This document shows, piece after piece, positions 14,485 through 22,687 of a DNA stretch of 64,000 nt; the stretch's first letter is position 1; every line of letters begins with the position of its first letter. A model generated the notes under the pieces. It saw only the letters and a program-made list of their open reading frames with translations, was not told the DNA's origin and searched no databases. The position numbers and the translations under genes are program-made. Source of the stretch: DATFVJ01 sp963727015 (lineage in GTDB: Bacteria; Actinomycetota; Actinomycetes; Streptosporangiales; Streptosporangiaceae); assembly GCA_963727015.1 (NCBI GenBank), contig CAVSEV010000015.1:372001-436000 (forward strand), written 5' to 3'.

Positions 14485-15495
14485 GTGTCCACTCCCACAC
14501 GCGCTCGGTCGTCATCCACGCGCGCACCAGCGACGGCCGAGGATGGCTCGCCGGTGTCCGCAGTGGCCGGTGCGGCCAGCGGCGTCGACACACTGGCTGG
14601 CGCGCAACCGGTAGCGGCGCAACCGGTAGCGGCGCCACCCGTAGCAGCGCCACGTGTAACAGCGCCGCCGGTAACGGTGCGATCCGGCAGTGAGCGCGCG
14701 AGGCCGGGTATCCGCTTGCTCCCGGGCCGATGGTGGAAACGCCTGCTCAGCCCGCTCGCCGTCATCGCGGCATGGCAGTTGGTGAGCACCTTCGGGATCG
14801 TGTCAGCGCAGAAGCTACCGCCGCCGACAAGGATTTGGAGCACTGCGGTCAGCCTCACCACGACCAACTCGGCGGCCTACGGGACTTTGCAGGGCGCGAT
14901 GGTCGTCTCGCTAGAGCGAATGGCGATCGGCTTCACGCTCGGCGCGGTCGTCGCGGTATCCCTCGCCCTCATCGCCGGGCTCAGCACGCTCGGGGAGAAC
15001 TCGGTCGACCCGCTGATGCAGATGCTGCGTACCGTGCCCCTGTTCGGCCTGATACCGGTTTTCATCGTCTGGTTCGGGATCGGCCAGTTGCCCAAGGTCC
15101 TGCTGATTGCCCTCGGTGCCGCCATTCCCCTCTACCTCAACACCTTCTCAGGAATCCGCGGGGTTGACGCCAAGCTGGCCGAACTCGGCAAGGTTCTCCA
15201 ACTCAGCAAGATCGAGCTGATCAGGCACATTGTGCTGCCCGGCGCCCTGCCACAGGCGCTCGTCGGCCTGCGGCAGAGCCTTGGCGTGGCCTGGCTCGCG
15301 CTCGTGGTGGCCGAGCAGGTCAACGCGAACGCCGGGCTCGGCTACATGATCAGCCAGGCGACGCAGTTCCTGCAGAACAACGTGATCTTCGTAGCCCTGC
15401 TCGTCTACTGCGTGCTTGGCCTACTGACCGACGCTCTCGTCCGGATGCTTGAGAGGAGGGCACTTGCATGGCGCCGCGGATTCCTAGAGCAATGA
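14485..15495 (+). CDS. ABC transporter permease (SsuC-like), second sulfonate-type locus
   Basis: 336 residues. A 70-residue Ala/Pro/Thr/Val-rich cytoplasmic head includes a VAAQPVAAPPVAAP repeat. It is followed by a BPD_transp_1 permease: first span SPLAVIAAWQLVSTFG, then PPPTRIW, about five further spans, and the ATPase-contact loop LGKVLQLSKIELIRHIVLPG. Sulfonate/nitrate-type permeases usually lack so long a head. GTG 14485 has AAGAGG upstream. No substrate-binding protein gene precedes it. The next gene overlaps its end by 28 bp. Confidence 0.85.
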   Translation: MSTPTRARSSSTRAPATAEDGSPVSAVAGAASGVDTLAGAQPVAAQPVAAPPVAAPRVTAPPVTVRSGSERARPGIRLLPGRWWKRLLSPLAVIAAWQLVSTFGIVSAQKLPPPTRIWSTAVSLTTTNSAAYGTLQGAMVVSLERMAIGFTLGAVVAVSLALIAGLSTLGENSVDPLMQMLRTVPLFGLIPVFIVWFGIGQLPKVLLIALGAAIPLYLNTFSGIRGVDAKLAELGKVLQLSKIELIRHIVLPGALPQALVGLRQSLGVAWLALVVAEQVNANAGLGYMISQATQFLQNNVIFVALLVYCVLGLLTDALVRMLERRALAWRRGFLEQ

Positions 15496-15808
15496 GACAC
15501 GCGGAAGCTCGGCCGGCAGCGGAGCCCGCGGGACAGCCCGCAGCCGAGTGCGGTGAGCCGGCAGCGGAGCCCGCGGGACAGCCCGCAGCCGAGTGCGGTG
15601 AGCCGCAGCGGAGCCCGCGGGACAGCCCGCAGCCGAGTGCGGTGCGGCAGCGGAGCCTGCGCGGGACAGCCAGCGAGCCCGGCGGGACAGCGCAGCCGAG
15701 CCCGCACGACAGCCCGCAGAACAGCCCGCACGTCACCTCATTGATCGACCCCCGCGCGGCTCTGTCGCGCAGGTCCGTTGCCTCTCTCGCGCCTTCGACG
15801 GCCGCCGC
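15468..15808 (+). pseudogene. Frameshifted 5' part of the second sulfonate-type ATPase gene
   Basis: ATG 15468 has GAGGAGGG 8 nt upstream and overlaps the permease end, the expected coupled start of the ATPase. Its frame encodes a head containing AAEPAGQPAAECGEP twice (45-bp repeat). At about 15603 the third copy lacks one G. From there the AAEPAGQPAAECG repeat continues in the frame that runs on through HLIDRPPRGSVAQVRCLSRA and FDGRRV into the ATPase at 15809. So the gene is continuous except for a one-base deletion inside the repeat, through slippage or a sequencing error. Confidence 0.65.
15513..15647 (+). repeat. Three copies of a 45-bp repeat
   Basis: Units start with CCGGCAGCGGAGCCCGCGGG at 15513 and 15558. 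The third, at 15603, lacks one G. Decayed shorter variants continue to about 15730. The one-base loss in the third copy causes the frame change in the ATPase head. Confidence 0.85.
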
Positions 15809-16558
15809 GTGCTCGACGGCCTCGACCTCGAGATCGCGTCCGGCGAGTTCGTCGTCATGATCGGGCGGAGCGGTTCTGGCAAGTCCACACTGCTGCGCGC
15901 GCTTGCTGGGCTGGACCCCGGGGTGACAGGCGAGCTTGCCGTCTCCGGTGCGGTCGCGATGGCGTTCCAGGAGCCGCGGCTGGTGCCATGGAAGCGGGTC
16001 CTGGCCAACATCTGCCTCGGCCTGAAGACAGGTTCGTCCGTGCGCCTCGTCGTTGTCGTCGGCAATCCGAAGCCGGCGTCCAGAACCTACACGGTGGCTG
16101 CCGCCGCGGCCCGTGCCGTGGCACTAGCCACGGGCAGCCACGGCGAACCCGAGATGATCGACTTGTCGGGTCTCGCGCCGCGGCTGCTCATCGCCGCGCC
16201 ATCCGCGGCGGTCGAGGACGCGCTCGACCAGGTGAGCAGGGCTGACCTGCTGCTTGTGGCAAGCCCCACCTTCAAGGGCACCTACACGGGGCTGCTCAAG
16301 GTGTTCCTCGACCTGTTGCCGCACCGAGGGCTCGAATCGGTGACCGCCCTGCCCCTGCTCGTCATGCGGGCACCGCAGCACGCGCTCGCCGTCGAGGTTC
16401 ACCTGCGCCCGCTCCTCGTCGAGCTCGGCGCGAGTGTGCCCACACCTGGGCTCGCGGTGCTCGAATCAGATCTCGGGCGGCTCGGCGAGATCGTGGTGCC
16501 GTGGGCGGCGAGCGTAGCGAACGCGCTCGCAGGCCCCAGGTTGGCCGGTGCCACGTAG
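15809..16558 (+). CDS. Truncated ABC ATPase fused in frame to an NAD(P)H-dependent FMN reductase
   Basis: 249 residues from GTG 15809 (the true start is probably 15468 with a frameshift). Residues 1-76 are the first third of a SsuB-like ATPase: Walker A GRSGSGKST and a Q-loop in FQEPRLVPWKRVLANICLGL. The signature, Walker B and H-loop are absent. At about 16030 the protein changes to SSVRLVVVVGNPKPASRT, the flavodoxin-fold start of SsuE/MsuE-type FMN reductases, continuing with EMIDLSG, DLLLVASPTFKGTYTGLLK (FMN loop) and FLDLLP. An internal GTG at 16040 could start a separate 172-residue reductase. SsuE supplies FMNH2 for alkanesulfonate monooxygenase, so both halves fit a sulfonate locus. 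The simplest reading is a deletion joining ssuB to ssuE. Confidence 0.8.
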   Translation: MLDGLDLEIASGEFVVMIGRSGSGKSTLLRALAGLDPGVTGELAVSGAVAMAFQEPRLVPWKRVLANICLGLKTGSSVRLVVVVGNPKPASRTYTVAAAAARAVALATGSHGEPEMIDLSGLAPRLLIAAPSAAVEDALDQVSRADLLLVASPTFKGTYTGLLKVFLDLLPHRGLESVTALPLLVMRAPQHALAVEVHLRPLLVELGASVPTPGLAVLESDLGRLGEIVVPWAASVANALAGPRLAGAT

Positions 16559-16654
16559 TGAGACAGGGATAACAGGACTTGGCCCTAACGGCTGCCGCGT
16601 GGCGCGCCGCGTTAACACCGGCGCGGGCCGCGGCCCGCTGCGGTCGCGCGCGTG

Positions 16655-16714
16655 GTTGGCCCGTAGGGCCCGTAGGGGGCGCTCCAGCGCCCCCTACGGG
16701 CCCTACAGGCCAAC
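16655..16714. repeat. Dispersed palindromic element, copy A (extended)
   Basis: Arms of 29 bp (28 pairs) with a tiny loop GCGC-TCCA-GCGC. The arm begins GTTGGCCCGTAGGGCCCGTA, so the GTAGGGCCC step is duplicated relative to copies B (28453-28494) and C (58968-59009). It is preceded by GCGTG and followed by GATCA. It lies between the reductase stop and the convergent MFS pseudogene. Confidence 0.95.
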
Positions 16715-16788
16715 GATCAGGATGGGTGCTGCCTGGCACACCTAGCGCACCCCGCGCAGCCGTTAAGGGAATCTCTTGATCTTGTGTC

Positions 16789-18359
16789 TCAGGCTCGCGC
16801 GCTCGCCCGCCGGCCCCGGACAGTGACGAGGATCACCAGCAGGGCGCACACGTCGAAGATCGTTGCGACGCCGAATGAACTGGCCATGCCGTGGGTCAGG
16901 ACATGATGGGCCTGCTCGAGCGGCGCGGCGCCGGGGACCGGATGGGCCGCCGCGTTCCTGCTCGCGGTGCCGAACACGGTGACCAGAATGGCGAGGCCGA
17001 GCGCACCGCCGACCTGCTGCATCACGTTAACCATGCTGGACGCGGCGCCGGAATTCTCCGGCCTGACGCCGGCGAGCGACACCGTGGTCAGCGGCACGAA
17101 CGCGACACCCATGCCGATCCCGAAGATCAGCATCGGACCGGCGACGCCCGGCAGGTAGCCGGTGGCGGGCGACACCTGCGCCAGCCACGCCATTCCGGCG
17201 ATGACGGGCAGCAAGCCCAGCGCGATGAGCCGCTTCGGGCCGAAGCGCGGTATCAGCCTGGGCGCCGCGCGCGACACGGCGAACAGTGCTGACCGTCATC
17301 GGCAGGAAGGCGATCCCGGCCCGCAGCGGGCTGAAGCCGAGGACCTCCTGCACGAACTGGGTGACGAAGAAGAACATCCCGAACATGCCGGCGACGAGAA
17401 GCAACCTTGCGAGGAAGGAACCGGACCGGCCAACATCGGTGAATAGCCCGAGCGGGGTGATCGGCTGCCGTGCGCGGGTCTCGACGAGCAGGAACAGGCC
17501 GAGCAGCACGGCGGCGGCGGCGAAGGCCGCGAGGGTCAGGCGGTCGCTCCAGCCATCGGACGCGGCGCGAATGAACGCGTACACCAGCGACGCCATGCCC
17601 GCGGTCGACGTGAGCGCTCCGGCGAGGTCAAAGTGCCCGGGCTGGCGCGGCGACTCGCTGATGAAACAGCGGCGTGGCCAGCGCGACCGCGATCCCGATG
17701 GGCACGTTGATGAAAAGGACCCAGCGCCAGGACGCCCATTCGGTGATCACGCCGCCGAGCACCAGTCCGAGCGAGGCACCGCCGGTGACGACCCCGGTGT
17801 AGACGCCTAGCGCGCGGGTCCGCTCACGGCCCTCGGGGAAGGCGCCCACGATCAGGGCGAGCACCGCGGGCGAGGCGAGCGCGCCGCCCGACGCCCTGCG
17901 CGGCGCGGGCCGCGAGCAGCCACCCGGCGGAGGTTGCGCAGGCCACCGGCCAGGGAGGCGACGGTGAACAAGGTGATGCCGCCGATGAAGACGCGACGCC
18001 GGCCCAGGATGTCGCCTGCCCGGCCCCCGAGCAGCAACAGGCCGCCGAATGTCAGCGTGTAGGCGTTGAGTACCCAGGACAGGCTGGTTGGCGGAGAAGT
18101 GCAGGCCCTGCTGTATGTGCGGCAGCGCGATATTCACCACGGTCGCATCGAGGATGATCATGAGCTGCGCACCGAGCATCACCAGAAGGGCGATCCTGGG
18201 ACGCCCGGTACGGCGCCTGCGTGCCAGTGCTCGCCTCGCGGCTGGGCAGTCTGCCGTATCGATGAAAGTGGTATCGATGAAAATGGTATCGATGAAATAG
18301 GCAAGGAAGGAATGCCTCCACGCTGGACTGGCCCGCGGGCTACGGCCTCGCGGGGGCAA
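16789..18359 (-). pseudogene. MFS drug-efflux transporter (DHA2/EmrB type), multiply frameshifted
   Basis: The pieces read in order on the minus strand but in changing frames: IALLVMLGAQLMIILDATVV (TM1), then GGRAGDILGRRRVFIGG (motif A), then GVYTGVVTGGASLGLVLGGV and SWRWVLFINVPIGIAVALAT (motif C region). These are followed by MASLVYAFIRAASDGWSD, the second half up to FLPMTVST, and finally RFGPKRLIALGLLPVIAG to the C terminus. At least four frame changes are needed (about 18080, 17900, 17640 and 17280). The family is a 14-helix proton antiporter. The 5' end is uncertain; a 15-bp repeat GGTATCGATGAAA lies near it (about 18256-18298). It diverges from an intact TetR gene. Confidence 0.85.
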
Positions 18360-18454
18360 CGCCCGCGACGCGATGGCCCGGACCGAATCGGATGCTGGGC
18401 GATGGCACCCCGGCGGTGCTGTGCGGCCTGCACTGCCGGCGTAGTATGGGACTT

Positions 18455-18500
18455 AACCGGAGGTACTCTCCGCTAATATACGGAGGAACCCTCCGGTTTG
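18455..18500 (+). promoter_or_regulatory. Double TetR operator and promoter
   Basis: Two dyads: CGGAG-GTACT-CTCCG (18458-18472) and CGGAGG-AAC-CCTCCG (18481-18495), with centres 23 bp apart. The outer AACCGGAGG and CCTCCGGTT are also mutually inverted. CTAATATA between them contains a -10-like TAATAT (18474-18479) for the TetR gene. CGGAGG/CCTCCG dyads are typical of TetR regulators that control MFS efflux genes, so the TetR at 18525 probably binds here and regulates itself and the MFS gene. Confidence 0.75.
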
Positions 18501-18524
18501 CAACCTTATTATTATGAGTGCCTG

Positions 18525-19118
18525 ATGACCACGACGGATACACCAGCCCCCGAAGCGCCGCAGCCGGGGCAGATGCGCGCCGACGCGCGGCGCAACCGTG
18601 AGCGGCTGCTCACAGCCGCCAGGTCGGCGTTCGCTGAGCAGGGCGCCGACGCGCCACTCGAGGACATCGCCAAGCTAGCCGGGGTGGGCATCGGGACGCT
18701 CTACCGGCACTTCCCCACCCGCCTGGCGCTGCAGGAGGCGGTCTTCCGCGACCAGGTGGAGGCGGTGTGCGAAAGCGCGGCTGAACTCCGCGATTCGCAT
18801 GAGCCGGGCGAGGCGCTCGCCCTCTGGCTGCGGAGCCTCACCGGCTACATCGCCACCAAGCGCGGCCTGTCATCGGCGTTGATCAAGGCGCTCGGCAAGG
18901 ATTCTGAACTGGTTTCTTCGTGCAGCGCGCAGATGAAGGTGGCGGGTTCCGGGTTGCTCGCCAACGCACAGCAGGCCGGTGCGGTCCGCCAGGAAGTGGA
19001 CATCGCAGACCTGCTCAGGCTCGTCCACGCGGTCGTCCTGGCAACAGAACAGGCGCCTGCCGACGACGGTCAGCGGGACCGGTTGCTTTCTGTCGTCCTC
19101 GACGGCTTGCGCGCTTGA
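18525..19118 (+). CDS. TetR-family transcriptional regulator
   Basis: 197 residues. N-terminal HTH about residues 15-65: RADARRNRERLLTAARSAFA, then LEDIAKLAGVGIGTLYRHFP, the classical TetR recognition helix. The C-terminal ligand/dimer domain includes SLTGYIATKRGLSSALIKAL. It diverges from the broken MFS gene across the double operator at 18455-18500. No ribosome site precedes ATG 18525 and the leader would be about 40 nt. The partner transporter is decayed while the repressor looks intact. Confidence 0.9.
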   Translation: MTTTDTPAPEAPQPGQMRADARRNRERLLTAARSAFAEQGADAPLEDIAKLAGVGIGTLYRHFPTRLALQEAVFRDQVEAVCESAAELRDSHEPGEALALWLRSLTGYIATKRGLSSALIKALGKDSELVSSCSAQMKVAGSGLLANAQQAGAVRQEVDIADLLRLVHAVVLATEQAPADDGQRDRLLSVVLDGLRA

Positions 19119-19134
19119 GACATCGTGACAAGGC

Positions 19135-20016
19135 TCAGGCAGGCCCATCCGCGGCCGGGCCGGCCGCTGCCGGGCTATCCGCTGCCGGGCCGGCCGCTGC
19201 CTGCGGAGCGGATGCGGGGAGCGGCGGTTCGAACGCCGCGGGGTCCAGGCAGTAGTCCTTGACCGCCTGTGAGAATTGCGCGGCGTGGAACCCGTCGGCG
19301 TAGCGGTGGTCAAATGTCGCCGTCAGAGTCAGTACCGGGCGGACAGCGACCTCGCCGTCGATCGCGACGGGCTGCGGGCGGACAGCCCCCACAAGCACAA
19401 GCACGGGGACACGGTAATAACTTGCGAGCGGCGAGTACGCCCGGCTGATCCCCCACATCCCGATGGACGTGATCATCGCTCCGCCGAACGCCTGCCGGGG
19501 CATGCCGAATCGGCTCAGATCCAGATTCAGGTCCGAGGTGAGCCAAGCCGCCACGCGCAACGTGTAGCGCAACAGCCAAGGCGGCAGCACGGCAAGCGTC
19601 GTCTTGGTCCGGCCGAACTCCGGATCGCGGCCGCCACCGATCGCAGCGAGCCGGCGGTCCACCTCGCGGCCGATGTCGGCGAGGGTCTTGACGTCTGCCG
19701 CCCCGACCTTGACGCCGGTCAGTTCGTGCCCACCCTCCGCGGAAACGATGAAGAAGACATCCACGCTCTCGCGTTCGTGCTCGCGCCCGCGGGCCAGACG
19801 TACCCGTAGCGCAGGTACCTCCGCGAGTCCTCGTGCGACCGCCTTACCAACCAGATGCGTGACGGTGACGTGCACGCCGGTCTCACTGCGCACCCGGTCG
19901 ATGTAGGCGAGCAGCACGGTAGCGTCAAGATCTAGCTCGCCATAGAACTGCGGGTCGTTCGGCGGCCCCCAGGCCGATCCCGCGAGCTTCCGCCAGCCAT
20001 GCAGGCGCTTGGACAC
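19135..20016 (-). CDS. 2-oxoacid dehydrogenase acyltransferase (E2) catalytic-domain protein
   Basis: 293 residues resembling the chloramphenicol-acetyltransferase-like catalytic domain of E2 components: GVHVTVTHLVGKAVARGLAE near the start, an AFGGAMITSIGMWGI strand, and the catalytic TATFDHRYADGFHA (matching DHRxxDG). There are no lipoyl or E1/E3-binding domains, so it is a stand-alone acyltransferase-like protein. Such copies occur in actinobacteria, sometimes with lost or changed function. The C-terminal AAAGPAADSPAAAGPAADGP tail is a repeat. It ends 16 bp from the convergent TetR gene. No E1 or E3 genes are nearby. Confidence 0.8.
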   Translation of the reverse strand: MSKRLHGWRKLAGSAWGPPNDPQFYGELDLDATVLLAYIDRVRSETGVHVTVTHLVGKAVARGLAEVPALRVRLARGREHERESVDVFFIVSAEGGHELTGVKVGAADVKTLADIGREVDRRLAAIGGGRDPEFGRTKTTLAVLPPWLLRYTLRVAAWLTSDLNLDLSRFGMPRQAFGGAMITSIGMWGISRAYSPLASYYRVPVLVLVGAVRPQPVAIDGEVAVRPVLTLTATFDHRYADGFHAAQFSQAVKDYCLDPAAFEPPLPASAPQAAAGPAADSPAAAGPAADGPA

Positions 20017-20054
20017 CTACGCTCCTGCACCGGTCCCAACGGCGTCGGCTGCGG

Positions 20055-20300
20055 TCACCATCCGCCTGCCTTGACCGGGTCCTGTGCCTTTTGGCCAACC
20101 TCGCCGGCCGTGAACTCGCGCGAGTCGAAGATCTTCGCGGTCGCGGTCGCGAGTGCGTCCTTGGAAACGTGGTAGTGATGGCCGCATAGCAGCAGGTCGA
20201 CCGGGTGGGGACGGCGATTGGTCGGCGGCAGCACGACCATGACTACCGGTTTGGCCAGGCAGCAGCACGCCCGGTCGGCCACCTGTATCGCGGCGGCCAT
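20055..20300 (-). CDS. DUF7455-like small zinc-ribbon-type protein, 81 aa
   Basis: Core VADRACCCLAKPVVMVVLPP then VDLLLCGHHYHVSKDALA, matching the small actinobacterial DUF7455 pattern (ADRCDxCxAxAxVxVxLPxGxLLFCGHHxxxH). Cys/His positions could hold a metal. GAGG 8 nt before ATG 20298-20300 favours this start; an ATG at 20399 gives a 114-residue form with no ribosome site. Function unknown. Confidence 0.65.
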   Translation of the reverse strand: MAAAIQVADRACCCLAKPVVMVVLPPTNRRPHPVDLLLCGHHYHVSKDALATATAKIFDSREFTAGEVGQKAQDPVKAGGW

Positions 20301-20586
20301 GTTCGTTGCCTCGTTAGCAGCCGAGGTTGACTTGACCAGTCCGGTGCCAGCCGGGTGGTCGTGTTCCGCGGCGCTGGTGTGCGGGAATCTCGGATGCATG
20401 TTTTGAGGCTCTCACCAGCATGGTCTGGGGGGGTAGGCACGTAGTTCCCTCGTAATCAGGGCCCAAGGGCCTGAATCCCAACGGCCTGAATCACCGTCTA
20501 CCTGCTGCACGTGCGCCATCGCAGCCCGGTTCACCTAGGGCGGCATCCGGGCCGCGGCGTGCTGTTACTCCGCTGGGCCTGACGAT

Positions 20587-22038
20587 TTAGCCGGTGGGCG
20601 TCCCTGGTGTTGTGCCCCCGGTGACCCGGCTGTCTGCCGCCGTGCCGTCGTCCGCGGCGATCGCGGCAGCGGCTGCCCGGTCGTCCGCGGCGATTTCGGC
20701 GGCCGTGGCCTCGTCGTCCCCGGCGATAGTTGCCGCGGTGGCCTCGTCATCGGCGGCGATGGCAGCGGCGATGCTCTTGTCGTCCGCGGCCATCGCGGCG
20801 GCGACGGCCTGGTCGTCCGCGGCGGTCACGTGGGCCGCCGTCGGGTCCGGGGCCGTCAGGTCCGGGGCCGGTGGATCCGGGTCCGGGCCCGTCAGGGCCG
20901 GGGCCGTCAGGTCTGGGGCGCTGACGTGCGGGGCCGTCGGGTCCGGGGCGCTGACGTGCGCGGCCGTCACGTCGGCGGCATCGCCGTTGGCCGATCCGAT
21001 CGGCCCGTCGATGGCCCTCCCCGCGACGCCACCAGTGACTTCGCCGGCCGGCTCACCTGTCGCGGCTGGCACCGCGCCACCGGGCGCCCCGCCGCCTGGG
21101 CCGCCCGCGCCGCCTGGGCCCGCGCCTACCGGCCGCGCCCCGCCCGGGCCCTCGGCGCCCGCCCCCGTGGCTCCGCCAAACGCCGAGGTGACAGCCTTGA
21201 GCGCCGTGGTCACCTCGCTCGGAATTACCCAGAACGTGTTCCCAGGGCCCTGTGCCAGCTGCGGCAGCATCTGCAAGTACTGGTATGCGAGCAGCTTCGG
21301 GTCCGGGTCGTTGTGGTGGATCGACTGGAATACCGTGCTGATCGCCTGCGCTTGGCCTTCCGCGCGAAGCACCGCGCTCTGCTTCTGGCCCTCGGCGCGC
21401 AAAATGGCGCCCTGTTTGTCGCCTTCGGCGGTGAGGATTTGTGACTGCCGCGCGCCCTCCGCGGTGAGGATCGCCGCGCGCTTCTCTCGCTCCGCCCGCA
21501 TCTGCTTCTCCATCGCGTCCTTGACGCTCTTCGGCGGGTCGATCGCCTTGATCTCGACGCGGGTGACGCGGATGCCCCACTTCCCCGATGCCTCATCAAG
21601 TACACCGCGGAGCAGTTTGTTGATCCTGTCGCGCGATGTAAGCGTCTGCTCCAGATCCATCGATCCGATCACGCTCCGCAGCATGGTCGCGGTGAGCTGC
21701 TCGATCGCCTGGATATAGTTCACGATCTCGTAGTCAGCTGCCCGTGGGTCAGTGATCTGGAAGAACAGCACAGTGTCGATGAGCACGACCAGGTTGTCCT
21801 CCGTGATGACCGGCTGGCCCTTGAACGAGACGACCTGCTCGCGCAGGTCGATCAGCGGCTTGACCCGGTCGATGATCGGGATGATGACGTTCATCCCTGG
21901 CTCGAGGGTCTTGCGGTAACGGCCGAGGCGTTCGACGTTTCTCGCCCGGGCCTGCGGCACGATCCGGACCGTTTTGATCATCACGATGATCACCAGTAGC
22001 GCCACCACGGCGCCAACGATCAGCTCGGCCAGTCCCAT
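20587..22038 (-). CDS. SPFH/band-7 (stomatin-like) membrane protein
   Basis: 483 residues. One N-terminal membrane helix (about residues 3-22) is followed by the SPFH domain: ARARNVERLGRYRKTLEPGM, IIDRVKPLIDLREQVVSFKG, then an amphipathic AREKRAAILTAEGARQSQIL-type coiled segment to about 285. The C-terminal ~200 residues are low complexity, including six 11-residue units AADDxAxAAAI (20626-20823) and Pro-Asp-Leu-Thr-Ala repeats. Stomatin/QmcA proteins form oligomers in membrane microdomains. It starts 2 nt after the nfeD-type gene ends, so the two are one operon and probably work together. Confidence 0.92.
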   Translation of the reverse strand: MGLAELIVGAVVALLVIIVMIKTVRIVPQARARNVERLGRYRKTLEPGMNVIIPIIDRVKPLIDLREQVVSFKGQPVITEDNLVVLIDTVLFFQITDPRAADYEIVNYIQAIEQLTATMLRSVIGSMDLEQTLTSRDRINKLLRGVLDEASGKWGIRVTRVEIKAIDPPKSVKDAMEKQMRAEREKRAAILTAEGARQSQILTAEGDKQGAILRAEGQKQSAVLRAEGQAQAISTVFQSIHHNDPDPKLLAYQYLQMLPQLAQGPGNTFWVIPSEVTTALKAVTSAFGGATGAGAEGPGGARPVGAGPGGAGGPGGGAPGGAVPAATGEPAGEVTGGVAGRAIDGPIGSANGDAADVTAAHVSAPDPTAPHVSAPDLTAPALTGPDPDPPAPDLTAPDPTAAHVTAADDQAVAAAMAADDKSIAAAIAADDEATAATIAGDDEATAAEIAADDRAAAAAIAADDGTAADSRVTGGTTPGTPTG

Positions 22039-22040
22039 GG

Positions 22041-22472
22041 CTACTCCCGGGGATACACGAGCGCCGTAGCGCCCTCGATCTGCAAGACGTCTACCGTGGA
22101 CCCGACTGGAATCACGAGCGAGTCGTCATACGCGCGAGAGGACCACAGCTCGCCGTCGATCCTGACCCGCCCGTTGTGACCGGTGACCTCCTCGACCACG
22201 ATCGCTTTACGTCCGACCAGTGCGGCCACGCCGGTGCGCAGCGGCGGCGGTTGCTTGATATGCCGCATCGCGAAGGGCCTGACCAGGCCGAGGCCAGCGC
22301 CAGCGGTGAGAACGAACGCGAGAAGCTGCAATGGCAGGGCGCCGTCTGCCGCGGCCACCGCGGCCGCGGCGACCGCCGCGACCGCGATGAGCGCAAAGGC
22401 CAGCGTCAGGGTGAGCAACTCGGCGATTCCGAGCACGGCGGCCAGGATCAGCCAGATGAGCCACCCGTTCAT
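22041..22472 (-). CDS. NfeD-family membrane protein
   Basis: 143 residues: MNGWLIWLILAAVLGIAELL and three to four more hydrophobic segments, then a C-terminal OB-fold (ALVGRKAIVVEEV, GRVRIDGELWSSRAYDDSLV, VDVLQIEGATALVYP). The C-terminal domain of NfeD proteins is thought to bind the SPFH partner, which is encoded immediately downstream. GGAGAAGCC precedes ATG 22472. First gene of the operon, divergent from the glycosyltransferase. Confidence 0.92.
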   Translation of the reverse strand: MNGWLIWLILAAVLGIAELLTLTLAFALIAVAAVAAAAVAAADGALPLQLLAFVLTAGAGLGLVRPFAMRHIKQPPPLRTGVAALVGRKAIVVEEVTGHNGRVRIDGELWSSRAYDDSLVIPVGSTVDVLQIEGATALVYPRE

Positions 22473-22687
22473 GGCTTCTCCGAATTCCAGCGCCACGCGT
22501 CAGGGTTCTTTGGTTTGGGGGAGTGCGCGACCGGTTTCCAGGGCCGTGCACGCTCTCTGAATTGACACTATCCCCAGCGATGCGCTTTCGCATGTCGTCG
22601 TTATGCAGCCTTCACCCGGCATGCGCTGCGGGCCGCGCGACCACCCTTTAGGATCACCCTTCGAGGCACATCGCCGCTGGAGGTGAG

